From contig NZ_JYFE01000041.1 in assembly GCF_000877395.1 (NCBI RefSeq), positions 186,001 to 250,000 of the forward strand: 64,000 nt of DNA. Direction: 5' to 3'. The position numbers and the translations under genes are program-made. Positions 45,319-54,852 of the stretch are shown piece by piece. How positions within the stretch are numbered: position 1 is the first letter of the stretch; each line of letters opens with the position of its first letter. The DNA comes from Jannaschia aquimarina (lineage in GTDB: Bacteria > Pseudomonadota > Alphaproteobacteria > Rhodobacterales > Rhodobacteraceae). The notes below the pieces were generated by a model, which was given only the letters and a program-made list of their open reading frames with translations, made no database searches and was not told where the DNA came from.

Positions 45319-46479
45319 TCAGACTGTCAGCGTCTCGACCGTGCGGCGCAGGAAGGCTTCGCCCTTCTCGAACTGATCGACCGAGATCCATTCGTCGGGT
45401 TGATGGGCCTGGGCGATATCGCCCGGGCCGCAGACGACAGCGGAGTAGCCGCGTTCCTGGAACTGCCCGGCCTCGGTGCCGTAGGTCACGGTGTGGCTGC
45501 CATTGTCGCCGGTCACGCGACGAACCAGAGCTTCGGCGGCGCCGTCGGGCTCGGGGCGCAGGCCGGGGACGCCGAAGTTGCGATCGTAGTCGATACCGGC
45601 CTGCGGATTGCGGGCTTTCAGCCGGGTGTCCAAGTCATCCAGGAAGATTTTCAGATCGGCGGCGTGCCGTTCCGGGTCATCGCCGGCGGGGCTGCGGAAG
45701 CCGACATTCAGGTGGCAGTCCTTTGCGGTGATGTTGTGAGCGGTGCCGCCCTCGATCATGCCGACATGGGCGGTCGTGAAGGGCGGATCGAACAGGGCCG
45801 AGACCGGATCGGGCTCGGCTGCTTGCAGCATGTCGTTGCGTTCGTTCACCCAGTTCAGGATGCGGCCCGCCTCGTGCACGGCGCTGACGCCTTCGGGCAG
45901 CTTGGACGAATGGACCTCGAAGCCGCGGACGTGGATCTTGAACATCACGCTGGCGTTGTGACCGGTCACCGTGCGCAGCATCGTCGGCTCTCCGATCAGG
46001 GCGGCGGCGGCGCGGGGCAGGTGTCGGACCATGTCGTCGATCATCGGTGGAGCGCCGACGCAACCGACCTCCTCGTCATAGCTGAGCGCAATCTGGAGGG
46101 GCCGTTTCAGGTCGATCGACTGCGCATACGGCACCATCGCGAGCGCGAGCGCATCGAAGCCTTTCATGTCGCAGGTCCCACGCCCGTAGAGACGGCCATC
46201 CCGCTCGGTCACCGTCCAGGGGTCCGTGGACCAGTCCTGACCGTCGACGGGCACGACGTCGGTATGGCCCGACAGGACCAGGCCGCCTTCGACCTCCGGT
46301 CCTATGTTGGCGTAGAGCGCGGCCTTCGTGCCGGTCGCGTCATAGACGCGGCGCGACGCAACGTCATGTCGCGCGAGGTAGTCCTCGACCCAGTCGATGA
46401 GGTCGAGATTGCTGTCGCGGCTGACGGTCGGAAAGGAGACGAGGCGATCCAGGATCGCGCGGGCGGACAAGGGTTCCAT
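45319..46479 (-). CDS. argE: Acetylornithine deacetylase
   Basis: 386 residues from the ATG at 46479 (MEPLSARAILDRLVSFPTVS). M20A motifs: LSGHTDVVPVDGQDW, LYGRGTCDMKGFD (bridging Asp) and ALSYDEEVGCVG (catalytic Glu). It hydrolyses N-acetylornithine to ornithine in arginine synthesis; many Rhodobacteraceae copies lie away from arg genes, so another N-acyl amino acid is possible. Divergent from the peptide ABC operon, whose first gene starts 173 bases away. Confidence 0.9.
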   Translation of the reverse strand: MEPLSARAILDRLVSFPTVSRDSNLDLIDWVEDYLARHDVASRRVYDATGTKAALYANIGPEVEGGLVLSGHTDVVPVDGQDWSTDPWTVTERDGRLYGRGTCDMKGFDALALAMVPYAQSIDLKRPLQIALSYDEEVGCVGAPPMIDDMVRHLPRAAAALIGEPTMLRTVTGHNASVMFKIHVRGFEVHSSKLPEGVSAVHEAGRILNWVNERNDMLQAAEPDPVSALFDPPFTTAHVGMIEGGTAHNITAKDCHLNVGFRSPAGDDPERHAADLKIFLDDLDTRLKARNPQAGIDYDRNFGVPGLRPEPDGAAEALVRRVTGDNGSHTVTYGTEAGQFQERGYSAVVCGPGDIAQAHQPDEWISVDQFEKGEAFLRRTVETLTV

Positions 46480-46652
46480 GGCAACGTCGTGCGGCGAGAG
46501 CGGGCAGGCGTCAAGGCGAACCGCCTGCATTTGAGGCGCTGGCAACCCGAAGCCTGCTGATTAAGCAAAGCGCTTGCGTGTCGGATGGGGCTCTGCCAGC
46601 TTTCGCGCAGGATCCGGGCGATCAAGACCCGGACACGTATAGGGAGCGGGGG

Positions 46653-47657
46653 ATGCCGTCAGGCGACCGCACCGTGCTGGAAGTCCGGGGGCTTCGCACG
46701 GCATTTCAGACGCGCAGCGGCTCGGTCTATGCCGTCAACGACGTCAGCTTCGATGTGAAGCGCGGCGAGCTCTTGGGTGTCGTCGGCGAAAGCGGGTCCG
46801 GCAAGTCCGTCACGATGATGTCGCTGATCGGTCTGTTGCCGATGCCGCCGGCCCGGATCGAGGCCGGCGAAGTGCTTTTGGACGGCGAGGACCTGCTCAA
46901 GGCATCGCCGGCCCGCCTGCGGAACGTTCGCGGTGGAGAGGTCGGGTTCGTCTTTCAGGACCCGATGACGTCGCTGAATCCCGTCTTTCCGGTCGGCTTC
47001 CAGATCGTCGAGCCTCTGCGTCGCCACATGGGCCTGTCGAAGAAAGCCGCGCGCGACCGGGCCGTCGAGCTGCTGGAGCTCGTCGGGATTCCCGGTGCAC
47101 GGGCACGGCTGGACGACTATCCGCACCAGTTTTCCGGCGGGATGCGCCAGCGGGTGATGATCGCCATCGCGCTGGCTTGCGATCCCAAGCTTCTGATCGC
47201 CGACGAACCCACCACGGCGCTGGACGTGACAATCCAGGCGCAGATCCTCGAACTGGTCCACAAGCTGCGCGACGAGTTGGGGATGGCGATCGTCTGGATC
47301 ACACACGATCTGGGCGTGATCGCGCAGATCGCCGACCGCGTGCTGGTCATGTATGGCGGACAGGTGGTGGAGCAGGCGCCGGTCAGGCCCCTGTTCCGCG
47401 ACCCACGGCATCCCTACACGCGCGCGCTGCTCAAGACGATCCCGTCGGTTACCGGAGAGCGCGCGGCGAAATTGCAGGTGATCGAAGGCCAGCCGCCGAT
47501 CCTCGGTGCGTTTCCGACGGCCTGTCCGTTTCGCGACAGATGTCCGCTGGCATTCGAAAGATGCCACGCACAGAACCCGGCGCGCGAGGTCGTCGCAGAG
47601 GGGCACGACGTCGCCTGCTTCCACCCTTCCGCCCAGGGCGCGGAGGCGGTGGCATGA
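46653..47657 (+). CDS. Peptide ABC transporter ATP-binding protein, DppD-like
   Basis: 334 residues from the ATG at 46653 (AGGGAGCGGGGG site). Walker [10 protein letters not shown], signature [12 protein letters not shown], Walker [13 protein letters not shown], and the C-terminal oligopeptide extension with [17 protein letters not shown] (cysteine motif of the OppD/DppD family). With the partner ATPase it drives uptake through the two permeases. Stop overlaps the next start (ATGA). Confidence 0.94.
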   Translation: MPSGDRTVLEVRGLRTAFQTRSGSVYAVNDVSFDVKRGELLGVVGESGSGKSVTMMSLIGLLPMPPARIEAGEVLLDGEDLLKASPARLRNVRGGEVGFVFQDPMTSLNPVFPVGFQIVEPLRRHMGLSKKAARDRAVELLELVGIPGARARLDDYPHQFSGGMRQRVMIAIALACDPKLLIADEPTTALDVTIQAQILELVHKLRDELGMAIVWITHDLGVIAQIADRVLVMYGGQVVEQAPVRPLFRDPRHPYTRALLKTIPSVTGERAAKLQVIEGQPPILGAFPTACPFRDRCPLAFERCHAQNPAREVVAEGHDVACFHPSAQGAEAVA

Positions 47658-48736
47658 CGCGCCCGCTGGTCGAGGTCCGCGATCTGAAGATGCACTTTCC
47701 GATCCATGCCGGTCTGCTGCGCCGGCAAATCGGCGCGGTTCGCGCCGTCGACGGTGTCAGCTTCGACATTCGCGAGGGCGAGACACTGGGGCTGGTGGGC
47801 GAGTCGGGATGCGGCAAGTCCACCTGCGGCCGTGCGGTGCTGCGCCTCTACGACATCACCGACGGCGAGATCGTCATCGACGGCAAGGCGATCGGGCACG
47901 AAGACCAGAACAGCCTCCGCCATGTCCGGCCGACCATGCAAATGGTCTTCCAGGATCCGCAGGCTTCGCTGAACCCGCGCATGACGGTGGCCCGCATCAT
48001 CTCGGAGCCCCTCGACGAGCATACGAAGATGTCCGGCGCGGAAAAGCGGGCCCGTGTGCTTGAATTGATGGACAAGGTGGGCCTGAACCCGACCTTCGCC
48101 AGTCGGTATCCTCACGAGTTTTCGGGCGGTCAGCGCCAGCGGATCGGCATCGCGCGGGCGCTGGCGCTGAACCCGAAGTTCATCGTCTGCGACGAGCCCA
48201 TCGCCGCGCTCGACGTCTCGATCCAGGCGCAGGTCGTGAACCTGCTCGAAGAGTTGCAGGACGAGCTTGGACTGACCTACCTCTTCATCAGCCACGACCT
48301 GTCGATGGTCCGGCACATCGCCGACCGCGTCGCCGTGATGTATCTGGGCAAGATCGCCGAACTCGCACCGCGCGACGACCTCTATGCACAGCCGCTCCAT
48401 CCTTACACGCAGGCCTTGCTGTCGGCGGTGCCGGAGCCGGATCCGGCCCAGTCGGACAATCAGGGCGAGAGGATCGTCCTCAGGGGCGACGTGCCGAGCC
48501 CGGCCAATCCGCCGGATGGCTGCAACTTCTGCACCCGTTGCCCGGCCGTGATGGATGTCTGCCGGCGCATCGACCCCGATTTCAGAGAGGTGACGCCCGG
48601 CCGTTACGTGGCCTGTCACCTCTACGACCCCGAACACGGGGGCACCGCCCCCGAGCAGACCGGAGGCGCGAACCCCGGCACCGCGCAGGCGCGAACAGGC
48701 ACCTATCCAAGCACTCAACAAGGAGGGAACCCATGA
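47654..48736 (+). CDS. Peptide ABC transporter ATP-binding protein, DppF-like
   Basis: 360 residues. Walker [10 protein letters not shown], signature [12 protein letters not shown], Walker [12 protein letters not shown] (Thr-Thr to Ile-Ala as in many DppF), and the C-terminal [14 protein letters not shown] motif. The tail after residue 325 is Gly/Thr-rich and carries the AGGAGG ribosome site of the next gene. Overlaps both neighbours by four bases, so the five-gene operon starts as one coupled block. Confidence 0.94.
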   Translation: MTRPLVEVRDLKMHFPIHAGLLRRQIGAVRAVDGVSFDIREGETLGLVGESGCGKSTCGRAVLRLYDITDGEIVIDGKAIGHEDQNSLRHVRPTMQMVFQDPQASLNPRMTVARIISEPLDEHTKMSGAEKRARVLELMDKVGLNPTFASRYPHEFSGGQRQRIGIARALALNPKFIVCDEPIAALDVSIQAQVVNLLEELQDELGLTYLFISHDLSMVRHIADRVAVMYLGKIAELAPRDDLYAQPLHPYTQALLSAVPEPDPAQSDNQGERIVLRGDVPSPANPPDGCNFCTRCPAVMDVCRRIDPDFREVTPGRYVACHLYDPEHGGTAPEQTGGANPGTAQARTGTYPSTQQGGNP

Positions 48737-50445
48737 AACTCAAGCACGCGCTCTGGGCCAGCGCCGCAGCGCTGGCCGCCGGGCCGGCCTTTGCGGATGG
48801 CCATGAAGGCGAACGCGGCCGGGACGGTCAGGTCAACATCATCTACTGGCAGGCGCCATCCACGCTGAACCCGTTCTTGTCAGGCGGCACGAAGGACGTC
48901 GAGGCCGCGAGCCTGGTGCTGGAGCCGTTGGCGCGCTTCGATGAGACCGGCACGATCCAGCCCTGGCTCGTGACCGAGATCCCGACCGTCGAGAATGGCG
49001 GCATCAACGAAGACCTGACGCAGATCACCTGGACGCTGCGCGACGATATCGTCTGGTCCGACGGAACGCCCTTTACCTCCGAAGACGTCGCCTTCACCTA
49101 CGAATATTGCACCCATCCCGAAGGTGGCTGCGCGCAGGCGACCAAGTTCGAACCCGTCGAGAGCGTCGAGACGCCCGACGCGACCACCGTTGTCGTAAAC
49201 TTCCGCGAGCCGACGCCCTATCCCTACACGGCCTTCGTCGGTGGTGAGAGCCCGATCCTTAAGAAGGCGCAGTTCGAAGGATGTCTCGGCGCCGCCGCAT
49301 CGACCTGCACCGAGCAGAATTTCGGCCCGATCGGCACCGGGCCGTTCGTGGTCACCGAGTTTCGCACGAACGACGTGATCGCGTTCGAGGCGAACCCGAA
49401 CTTCCGCGAAGAGGGCAAGCCAGCGTTTGCGGCCGTCAACTTCAAGGGCGGTGGCGACGCCGAGGCGGCCGGCCGCGCGGTGATGCAGACCGGCGAGTTC
49501 GACTACGCCTGGAACCTGCAACTCGCCCCCGAGGTGATCCAGCAGATGGAAGCGGGCGGCCTTGGCGTGCCGGTTGCCGGCTTCGGTCCGCTGGTCGAGC
49601 GGATCATGCTCAATAACACGAACCCCGATCCGTCGCTTCCGCCGGAAGAGCGTTCGGTCGTCAGGCCGCATCCGTTCCTGGGCGATCCAGCGGTCTACAA
49701 CGCCATGTCGATGGCCATCGACCGGCCGCTGCTGGTCGAGATCGGCTACGGTCAGGCCGGTCGCGTGACCTGCAACTGGGTGCCGGCGCCCGAAGCCTTC
49801 TCGTCCACCTCCATGACGTGCGACACGCAGGATCTGGAAGGTGCAAAGGCCATGCTCGAAGAGGCCGGCTGGGTCGACGAGAACGGCGATGGCGTCCGCG
49901 AGAAGGACGGCGTCGAGCTGCGCGTGCTCTACCAGACATCGACCAACGCCGTGCGTCAGGACTTTCAGGCGCTGATCAAGGAATGGTGGGAAGAAATCGG
50001 CATCGCGACCGAGCTTCGCAACGTGAACGCCTCGGTCTTCTTCGGCGGCGATGCGGGAAGCCCGGACACGTTCGAGAAGTTCTACGCGGACGTCGAGATG
50101 TACGCGAACACCTTCAACGGCACCGATCCACAGGCCTATCTGGCCCGCGGCCTGTGCGACAAGGCGCCGACCCCGGCCACGCAGTGGCAGGGCGAGAACA
50201 TCTCGCGCTTCTGCATGGAGGAGTACGACGCGCTCTGGAACGAGCTGTCGCAGACGGCCGACCTGTCCGAGCGGCAGCGCATCGCGAAGGAACTGAACGA
50301 CATGATCGTCCAGAACGGCGGGATGATCCCGCTGGTCCACCGCGGGCGCCTGTCGGCCCACGCGAACTCGCTGGGCGGCATCAAGCTGAACGTCTGGGAC
50401 AGCGAGTTGTGGAACATCGCCGACTGGTATCGCATCGGCGAGTGA
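48733..50445 (+). CDS. Peptide ABC transporter substrate-binding protein
   Basis: 570 residues, long for the family. Signal peptide about 1-22 ([21 protein letters not shown]), then an SBP_bac_5 (cluster C) fold with [18 protein letters not shown] and [20 protein letters not shown]. Four extra cysteines (for example [10 protein letters not shown]) may form disulfides. Captures peptides or similar ligands in the periplasm. AGGAGG seven bases before the ATG suggests strong translation. Two hairpins separate it from the permease genes. Confidence 0.93.
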   Translation: MKLKHALWASAAALAAGPAFADGHEGERGRDGQVNIIYWQAPSTLNPFLSGGTKDVEAASLVLEPLARFDETGTIQPWLVTEIPTVENGGINEDLTQITWTLRDDIVWSDGTPFTSEDVAFTYEYCTHPEGGCAQATKFEPVESVETPDATTVVVNFREPTPYPYTAFVGGESPILKKAQFEGCLGAAASTCTEQNFGPIGTGPFVVTEFRTNDVIAFEANPNFREEGKPAFAAVNFKGGGDAEAAGRAVMQTGEFDYAWNLQLAPEVIQQMEAGGLGVPVAGFGPLVERIMLNNTNPDPSLPPEERSVVRPHPFLGDPAVYNAMSMAIDRPLLVEIGYGQAGRVTCNWVPAPEAFSSTSMTCDTQDLEGAKAMLEEAGWVDENGDGVREKDGVELRVLYQTSTNAVRQDFQALIKEWWEEIGIATELRNVNASVFFGGDAGSPDTFEKFYADVEMYANTFNGTDPQAYLARGLCDKAPTPATQWQGENISRFCMEEYDALWNELSQTADLSERQRIAKELNDMIVQNGGMIPLVHRGRLSAHANSLGGIKLNVWDSELWNIADWYRIGE

Positions 50446-50453
50446 CCTGATCC

Positions 50454-50503
50454 CGGCCGGACCGTTCGCGGTCCGGCCGACCTTCGGCGGGAGGGTCCCG
50501 CCG
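50454..50503 (+). repeat. Two tandem hairpins between binding-protein and permease genes
   Basis: First stem CGGCCGGACCG/CGGTCCGGCCG (50454-50464, 50469-50479) with a TTCG tetraloop; second stem CGGCGGGA/TCCCGCCG (50485-50492, 50496-50503) with loop GGG. No T tract. They probably stabilise the binding-protein message and lower permease output; the TRAP operon carries a similar single hairpin. Confidence 0.75.
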
Positions 50504-50523
50504 CCTCAACCCGTGGGCCGCCC

Positions 50524-51531
50524 ATGCTGACCTACACGCTGCGCCGTCTGATGTTCGCCGTGCCGACGTTGTTCTTCATCGCGGCCGCGATCTTTTTCCT
50601 GCTGGAACTCGCGCCGGGCGATCCGATGGCGAACGTTCCCCTGACCGTGCCGTCCGAGGTGCGGGAGCAGATGCGACAGGCGCTCGGTCTGGGCGAGCCG
50701 GCGCATATTCGCTTCGTGCTCTGGCTCAAGCAGTTCTTCTGGATCGAGCCACTCAACCTCGTGGACCACTGGTTCGGCACCACCTTCGCAGAAGGGGAAT
50801 TGCGGATCATCTCCTGGCAAAACCGCAGCCCGGTCTTCCTGACCATCGCAGAGCGCATTCCCCAGACGCTATGGGTCGTCGGCACCAGCTATCTGGTTGC
50901 CATCCTGATCGCGATCCCGATCGGCATCTATTCGGCCTACCGGCAGTACTCGCTCTTCGATCAGGCAGGCACGTTCATCACCATGATCGGGTTTTCGGTG
51001 CCGCCGTTCTTCTCGGGCGTCTTCGTAATCCTGATCTTCTCGGTCTATCTGGGCTGGTTCCCGACGATCTACGACACCCGGCTGGTCGTGAACGACTGGG
51101 ACAGCTTCATGCAGCAGGTTCGCCAGATGATCCTGCCGGTCATGGTACTGGCGCTGCAGATCACGTCGCAGCTTTCGCGTTTCATGCGCGCCAGCGTGCT
51201 GGACAACCTCAATCAGGACTATGTGCGCACGGCACGCGCCAAGGGTCTCGTGGAACGGCGGGTGATCCTGGTCCACGTCCTGCGCAACTCGCTGCTGCCC
51301 GTCGTGACGGTGATCGCGCTTTACGTGCCGGCGATCTTCTCGGGAGCGATCATCACCGAGCAGATCTTCAAGGTGAACGGGATCGGACAACTCCTGATCA
51401 CGGCACTTCAGGCGAATGACTGGCCCATGGTCCAGACGCTGTCCTTCATCTTCGCCGTGCTGATCGTGGTCTCCAACCTGGTCGCCGACCTGCTCTACGG
51501 CATTCTGGACCCGAGGATCCGATATGACTGA
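50524..51531 (+). CDS. Peptide ABC transporter permease, DppB-like
   Basis: 335 residues, six membrane helices with an N-terminal periplasmic loop between helices 1 and 2 as in DppB. The EAA loop is DYVRTARAKGLVERRVILVH, which docks the ATPases. Starts after the two hairpins and overlaps the next permease by eight bases. Confidence 0.94.
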   Translation: MLTYTLRRLMFAVPTLFFIAAAIFFLLELAPGDPMANVPLTVPSEVREQMRQALGLGEPAHIRFVLWLKQFFWIEPLNLVDHWFGTTFAEGELRIISWQNRSPVFLTIAERIPQTLWVVGTSYLVAILIAIPIGIYSAYRQYSLFDQAGTFITMIGFSVPPFFSGVFVILIFSVYLGWFPTIYDTRLVVNDWDSFMQQVRQMILPVMVLALQITSQLSRFMRASVLDNLNQDYVRTARAKGLVERRVILVHVLRNSLLPVVTVIALYVPAIFSGAIITEQIFKVNGIGQLLITALQANDWPMVQTLSFIFAVLIVVSNLVADLLYGILDPRIRYD

Positions 51532-52489
51532 TCCGGTCGTCTCATCCGGCAACGATCCGCAGACCGTGACCGCCTCGCACCAGATGGGCCCCGAGGCGGT
51601 CGCCGTACCCGCCGCACGCAGCCAGTGGCGCGACGTCTGGGACCAGTTCCGCACGCATAAAGGGGCGCTGATCGGGGCTTTTGTCTTCCTCGGGATCTGC
51701 CTTTTCGTGGCCATCGGCCCTTGGTTCTGGCCACTCGATCCGACCGAGACCAACATGCGCGCGCGCAACGAGGGCATGTCCTGGGCGCATCCGATGGGAA
51801 CCGACAGGCTGGGCCGGGACACGTTTGCGCGTGTGATGGCGGGCGGGCGGATCTCGATGGCGGTCGGACTTGTCGCCATGCTGCTGTCGCTCTTCCTCGG
51901 AACGCTGATCGGGGTGCTGGCGGGCTATTTCAAGCGTCTCGACGGGCCGCTGATGCGTCTGACGGACATGTTTCTCGCCTTGCCGATCCTGCCGCTCCTG
52001 CTTGTGCTGGTGGTGCTCTTCCGAGAGCCGCTGTCGGCCGCGTTCGGCATCGAGACCGGGATCTTCGTGCTAATGGTGACTGCCATCGGCATCACGTCGT
52101 GGATGCAGACAGCTCGGATCGTGCGCGGCGACGTGCTCGCGCTCAAGGAGCGGGAGTTCATCCTGGCTGCGCGCTCCATCGGAACGCCGCCGCGCCGGAT
52201 CATCACGCGGCACATGTTGCCGAACGTCCTGTCGCCCATCATGGTCTCGGCGACGCTCGGCATCGCGACCGCGATCATCACCGAGTCGACCTTGTCCTTC
52301 CTCGGGCTCGGCTTCCCGCCCGACTTCCCGACCTGGGGCCGGTTGCTATTCGACGCGGTAAGTTTCTTGCAGAGCTATCCCATGCGGGCGGTCTGGCCGG
52401 GGCTGATGATCAGTCTCGTCGTCCTGTCGATCAACTACGTGGGCGACGGGTTGCGTGACGCGCTCGATCCGCGGATCCGGGGCCGCTGA
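51524..52489 (+). CDS. Peptide ABC transporter permease, DppC-like
   Basis: 321 residues: a 45-residue cytoplasmic tail (with RSQWRDVWDQFRTHKGA before the first helix), then six helices. The EAA loop reads REFILAARSIGTPPRRIITRH. HPMGTDRLGRDTFARVMAG is the conserved DppC periplasmic motif. It completes the importer; 134 bases separate it from the transpeptidase gene. Confidence 0.94.
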   Translation: MTDPVVSSGNDPQTVTASHQMGPEAVAVPAARSQWRDVWDQFRTHKGALIGAFVFLGICLFVAIGPWFWPLDPTETNMRARNEGMSWAHPMGTDRLGRDTFARVMAGGRISMAVGLVAMLLSLFLGTLIGVLAGYFKRLDGPLMRLTDMFLALPILPLLLVLVVLFREPLSAAFGIETGIFVLMVTAIGITSWMQTARIVRGDVLALKEREFILAARSIGTPPRRIITRHMLPNVLSPIMVSATLGIATAIITESTLSFLGLGFPPDFPTWGRLLFDAVSFLQSYPMRAVWPGLMISLVVLSINYVGDGLRDALDPRIRGR

Positions 52490-52623
52490 ACCGGAGCGTG
52501 CGGAGATAACATCCCGCATCCCTCCCCCGAGGATTGTTTCGTGGGCGGGGACGGAAGGGCCGTGGTGAAACCGAATTGTGCGTTCATGCGCTTCTCTTGC
52601 GAGTTCTGCCGTAGGAGATGCCG

Positions 52624-53199
52624 ATGTTTACCCGCCGCCGCTTTGCCCTGACCGCCCTTGCCGCCGTCGCGGCGCCCGCCGTCCATGCCGCACCGACAAG
52701 CGTTCCGCGCTATCAGGTGCCGCGTTCGATGCTTCCCCGGATCGTCGATACGCCGGCCGGTCTGGCGCCCAACCACATCCACGTTGTCCCGTCCGAATTC
52801 GCGCTCTATCTCGCGGGCACGAACGGGCGTGCGGTTCGCTACACGGTGGGCGTGGCGAAGCCGCATCTCTACCACCCCGGCACCTACACGATCCGCGCGA
52901 AGAAGGAGTTTCCGTCCTGGATGCCGACGCGCGGCATGATCCAGCGGGAGCCGCACCTCTACCGCAAGTACGAGGGCGTGGGCATCCCCGGAGGTCTGGA
53001 CAATCCACTTGGTGCGCGCGCGCTTTATCTCTTCAAGGGAAACCGCGACACCTTCCTGCGGATCCACGGTACGCATTACCCGCATACGGTGGGCAACGCG
53101 GTGTCGAATGGCTGCGCGCGACTGGTGAATGACCAGATGGTCGATCTCTACGATCGCACGCCGCTTTATATGCCCGTGACGCTGCATCGCTGGGCTTAA
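52624..53199 (+). CDS. L,D-transpeptidase (YkuD domain)
   Basis: 191 residues. Of two ATGs, 52618 abuts the AGGAG at 52613-52617 while 52624 is spaced six bases from it, so 52624 is chosen. The leader TRRRFALTALAAVAAPAVHA is twin-arginine-like. The YkuD catalytic site is complete: IHGTHYPHTVGNAVSNGCARL (His and Cys), spanning about residues 142-162 in segments. Such enzymes form 3-3 peptidoglycan cross-links or attach lipoproteins in the periplasm. Its place after a peptide importer may be chance. Confidence 0.92.
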   Translation: MFTRRRFALTALAAVAAPAVHAAPTSVPRYQVPRSMLPRIVDTPAGLAPNHIHVVPSEFALYLAGTNGRAVRYTVGVAKPHLYHPGTYTIRAKKEFPSWMPTRGMIQREPHLYRKYEGVGIPGGLDNPLGARALYLFKGNRDTFLRIHGTHYPHTVGNAVSNGCARLVNDQMVDLYDRTPLYMPVTLHRWA

Positions 53200-53233
53200 C
53201 GCGGCGTAAGTTTCGGAAGCTAAGGGGAACCTT

Positions 53234-53275
53234 CTTGCAGGGTGCGGCATTCTGTACCCGAGACCAACCTGCAAG
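53234..53275 (+). promoter_or_regulatory. 5' leader hairpin reaching the ribosome site of the PRC-barrel gene
   Basis: CTTGCAGG (53234-53241) pairs with CCTGCAAG (53268-53275), with an inner GGGT/ACCC pair. The 3' arm runs into the AAGGAGG ribosome site (53273-53278), so folding would partly occlude it. Could control translation by temperature or protein binding; sequence evidence only. Confidence 0.45.
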
Positions 53276-53284
53276 GAGGCTTTC

Positions 53285-53761
53285 ATGCTACGCATTCTGA
53301 CCGCAACCGCCCTGACCGCGACCCTCGCGATGCCCGCCATGGCCGACAACCACGCGTCCAGCGACGACAGCGCGATGATGAACGATGACACCGCGATGAT
53401 GGAGATGGATAACCTGATTCGGACCCGCGACATCACCGGCGGCCCGATCTACTCGATCGCTCTCAACTACGACGAGACCATGTGGACGGATGCGGAGCCG
53501 GCCACCTACAGCACCGAAATCGGCACCGAAACGAACCGTATCGGCGAGATCGAGGATATCGTTCTCAACGAGTCGGGTCAGATGATCGGCATCGTCGCCG
53601 AGGTTGGCGGGTTTCTCGATATTGGCGACAAGCACGTCATGATCCCGGTAGAGGACCTGCAACTGACCGCCGTCGATGATCGGACCTACAGCTATGTCAC
53701 CCGCCTGAGCGAAGAGCAGCTGGAAGAGATGCCGGCCGTCGACGAAAGCTGGATGAACTGA
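53285..53761 (+). CDS. Secreted PRC-barrel domain protein
   Basis: 158 residues. Signal peptide about 1-20 (MLRILTATALTATLAMPAMA), then a low-complexity Asp/Ser/Met segment (DDSAMMNDDTAMMEMDN), then a PRC-barrel beta domain (NRIGEIEDIVLNESGQMIG, GDKHVMIPVEDLQL). Exported PRC-barrel proteins are common in the family and seem stress-linked; function not defined. Followed by a strong terminator. Confidence 0.87.
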   Translation: MLRILTATALTATLAMPAMADNHASSDDSAMMNDDTAMMEMDNLIRTRDITGGPIYSIALNYDETMWTDAEPATYSTEIGTETNRIGEIEDIVLNESGQMIGIVAEVGGFLDIGDKHVMIPVEDLQLTAVDDRTYSYVTRLSEEQLEEMPAVDESWMN

Positions 53762-53817
53762 GAGTTCTTACGAGTTCGGCGAAAGTCGTATGAGTATGTG
53801 TAACGTCACGTGTTGAG

Positions 53818-53843
53818 AAGGGGGCCGGTGGCCCCCTTTTTTT
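53818..53843 (+). terminator. Intrinsic terminator after the PRC-barrel gene
   Basis: Perfect 9-bp stem AAGGGGGCC/GGCCCCCTT with loop GGT followed by TTTTT. Ends the PRC-barrel transcript; the A residues on its 5' side may let it also serve the convergent dehydrogenase gene. Confidence 0.92.
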
Positions 53844-53898
53844 CATTGCACGGCGATTGCAGTCAGGACCGCTGCCCCGATTGTCAGGCGATCCCCCC

Positions 53899-54777
53899 TT
53901 ACTTGTCGGCCAGTTTTCCCAACCGCGCCATGAGGCTGGACGTGTCCCAGCGGCCCCCGCCCATCGCTTGCACATCCTTGTAGAACTGATCCACGAGCGC
54001 CGTGACCGGCAGGGGCGCGCCCAAGGCATCCCCTTCCTTGAGACAGATGGCGAGGTCCTTGCGCATCCAGTCGACAGCGAAACCGTGATCGTAGTCGCCG
54101 GCCAGCATCGTCTTGTGACGGTTGACCATCTGCCACGATCCTGCGGCACCGCCTTGGATCACGTCGATCACCGCTTCGCCGTCCAGACCCGCCTTCTGAG
54201 CCAGCGTCAGACCCTCTGCCAGCCCCTGCAGCAGCCCGGCGATGCAGATCTGGTTGACCATCTTGGTCGTCTGTCCCGCACCGACCTCGCCCATCCGGCG
54301 GCAGGCCTTGGCATAGGCGCCGATCACCGGCTCGGCCCGGTCGTAATCGGTTTGCGCGCCGCCGCACATGACGACGAGCTGTCCGTTCTCCGCGCCCGCC
54401 TGGCCTCCGCTGACGGGTGCGTCCACATAGGCGATCCCGCGTTCCGACGCAGCCGCCGCCATTTCCCGTGTGACCTCGGCGCTGACGGTCGTGTGGTCGA
54501 CGAAGACCGCCCCCTTCGACATGCCGTCAAAGGCCCCGCCCTCGCCGATGCAGATGGCGCGCAGATCGTCGTCGTTGCCGACGCAGGCCATCACGAATTC
54601 CACGCCCTCTGCGGCATCCCTCGGGGTCGGGCACGCCTTTCCGCCATGTCGGGTGACCCAGTCGTCGGCCTTTGATCCCGTGCGGTTATAGACCGTCACG
54701 TCATGCCCGGCGGCCATGAGGTGGCCCGCCATCGGGAAACCCATGACGCCGAGCCCCAGAAACGCACATTTTGCCAT
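53899..54777 (-). CDS. 3-hydroxyisobutyrate-dehydrogenase-family NAD(P) oxidoreductase
   Basis: 292 residues from the ATG at 54777. N-terminal Rossmann GLGVMGFPMAGHL, family motif YVDAPVSGGQAGAENGQL, and the catalytic lysine in AGQTTKMVNQI (GxxxKxxxN). The family oxidises beta-hydroxyacids such as 3-hydroxyisobutyrate, tartronate semialdehyde or glyoxylate; this sequence does not settle which. Divergent from the penicillin acylase gene. Confidence 0.9.
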   Translation of the reverse strand: MAKCAFLGLGVMGFPMAGHLMAAGHDVTVYNRTGSKADDWVTRHGGKACPTPRDAAEGVEFVMACVGNDDDLRAICIGEGGAFDGMSKGAVFVDHTTVSAEVTREMAAAASERGIAYVDAPVSGGQAGAENGQLVVMCGGAQTDYDRAEPVIGAYAKACRRMGEVGAGQTTKMVNQICIAGLLQGLAEGLTLAQKAGLDGEAVIDVIQGGAAGSWQMVNRHKTMLAGDYDHGFAVDWMRKDLAICLKEGDALGAPLPVTALVDQFYKDVQAMGGGRWDTSSLMARLGKLADK

Positions 54778-54852
54778 GCCGGCCTCCCTTGCATCCGAAC
54801 GCCCGCTCGTTAGACCCGGAGGCGGGGTCGAGTTCAACCGAAGGGGCAGGGG

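Noticed and set aside
44329-46560. 743-codon plus-strand ORF opposite the M20 genes
   Set aside because: Antisense shadow of two well-supported metallopeptidases.
46566-46577. AAGCGCTT palindrome between argE and dppD as an operator
   Set aside because: Only eight bases are perfectly symmetric and the flanks do not match, so it is within chance for a GC-rich promoter region.
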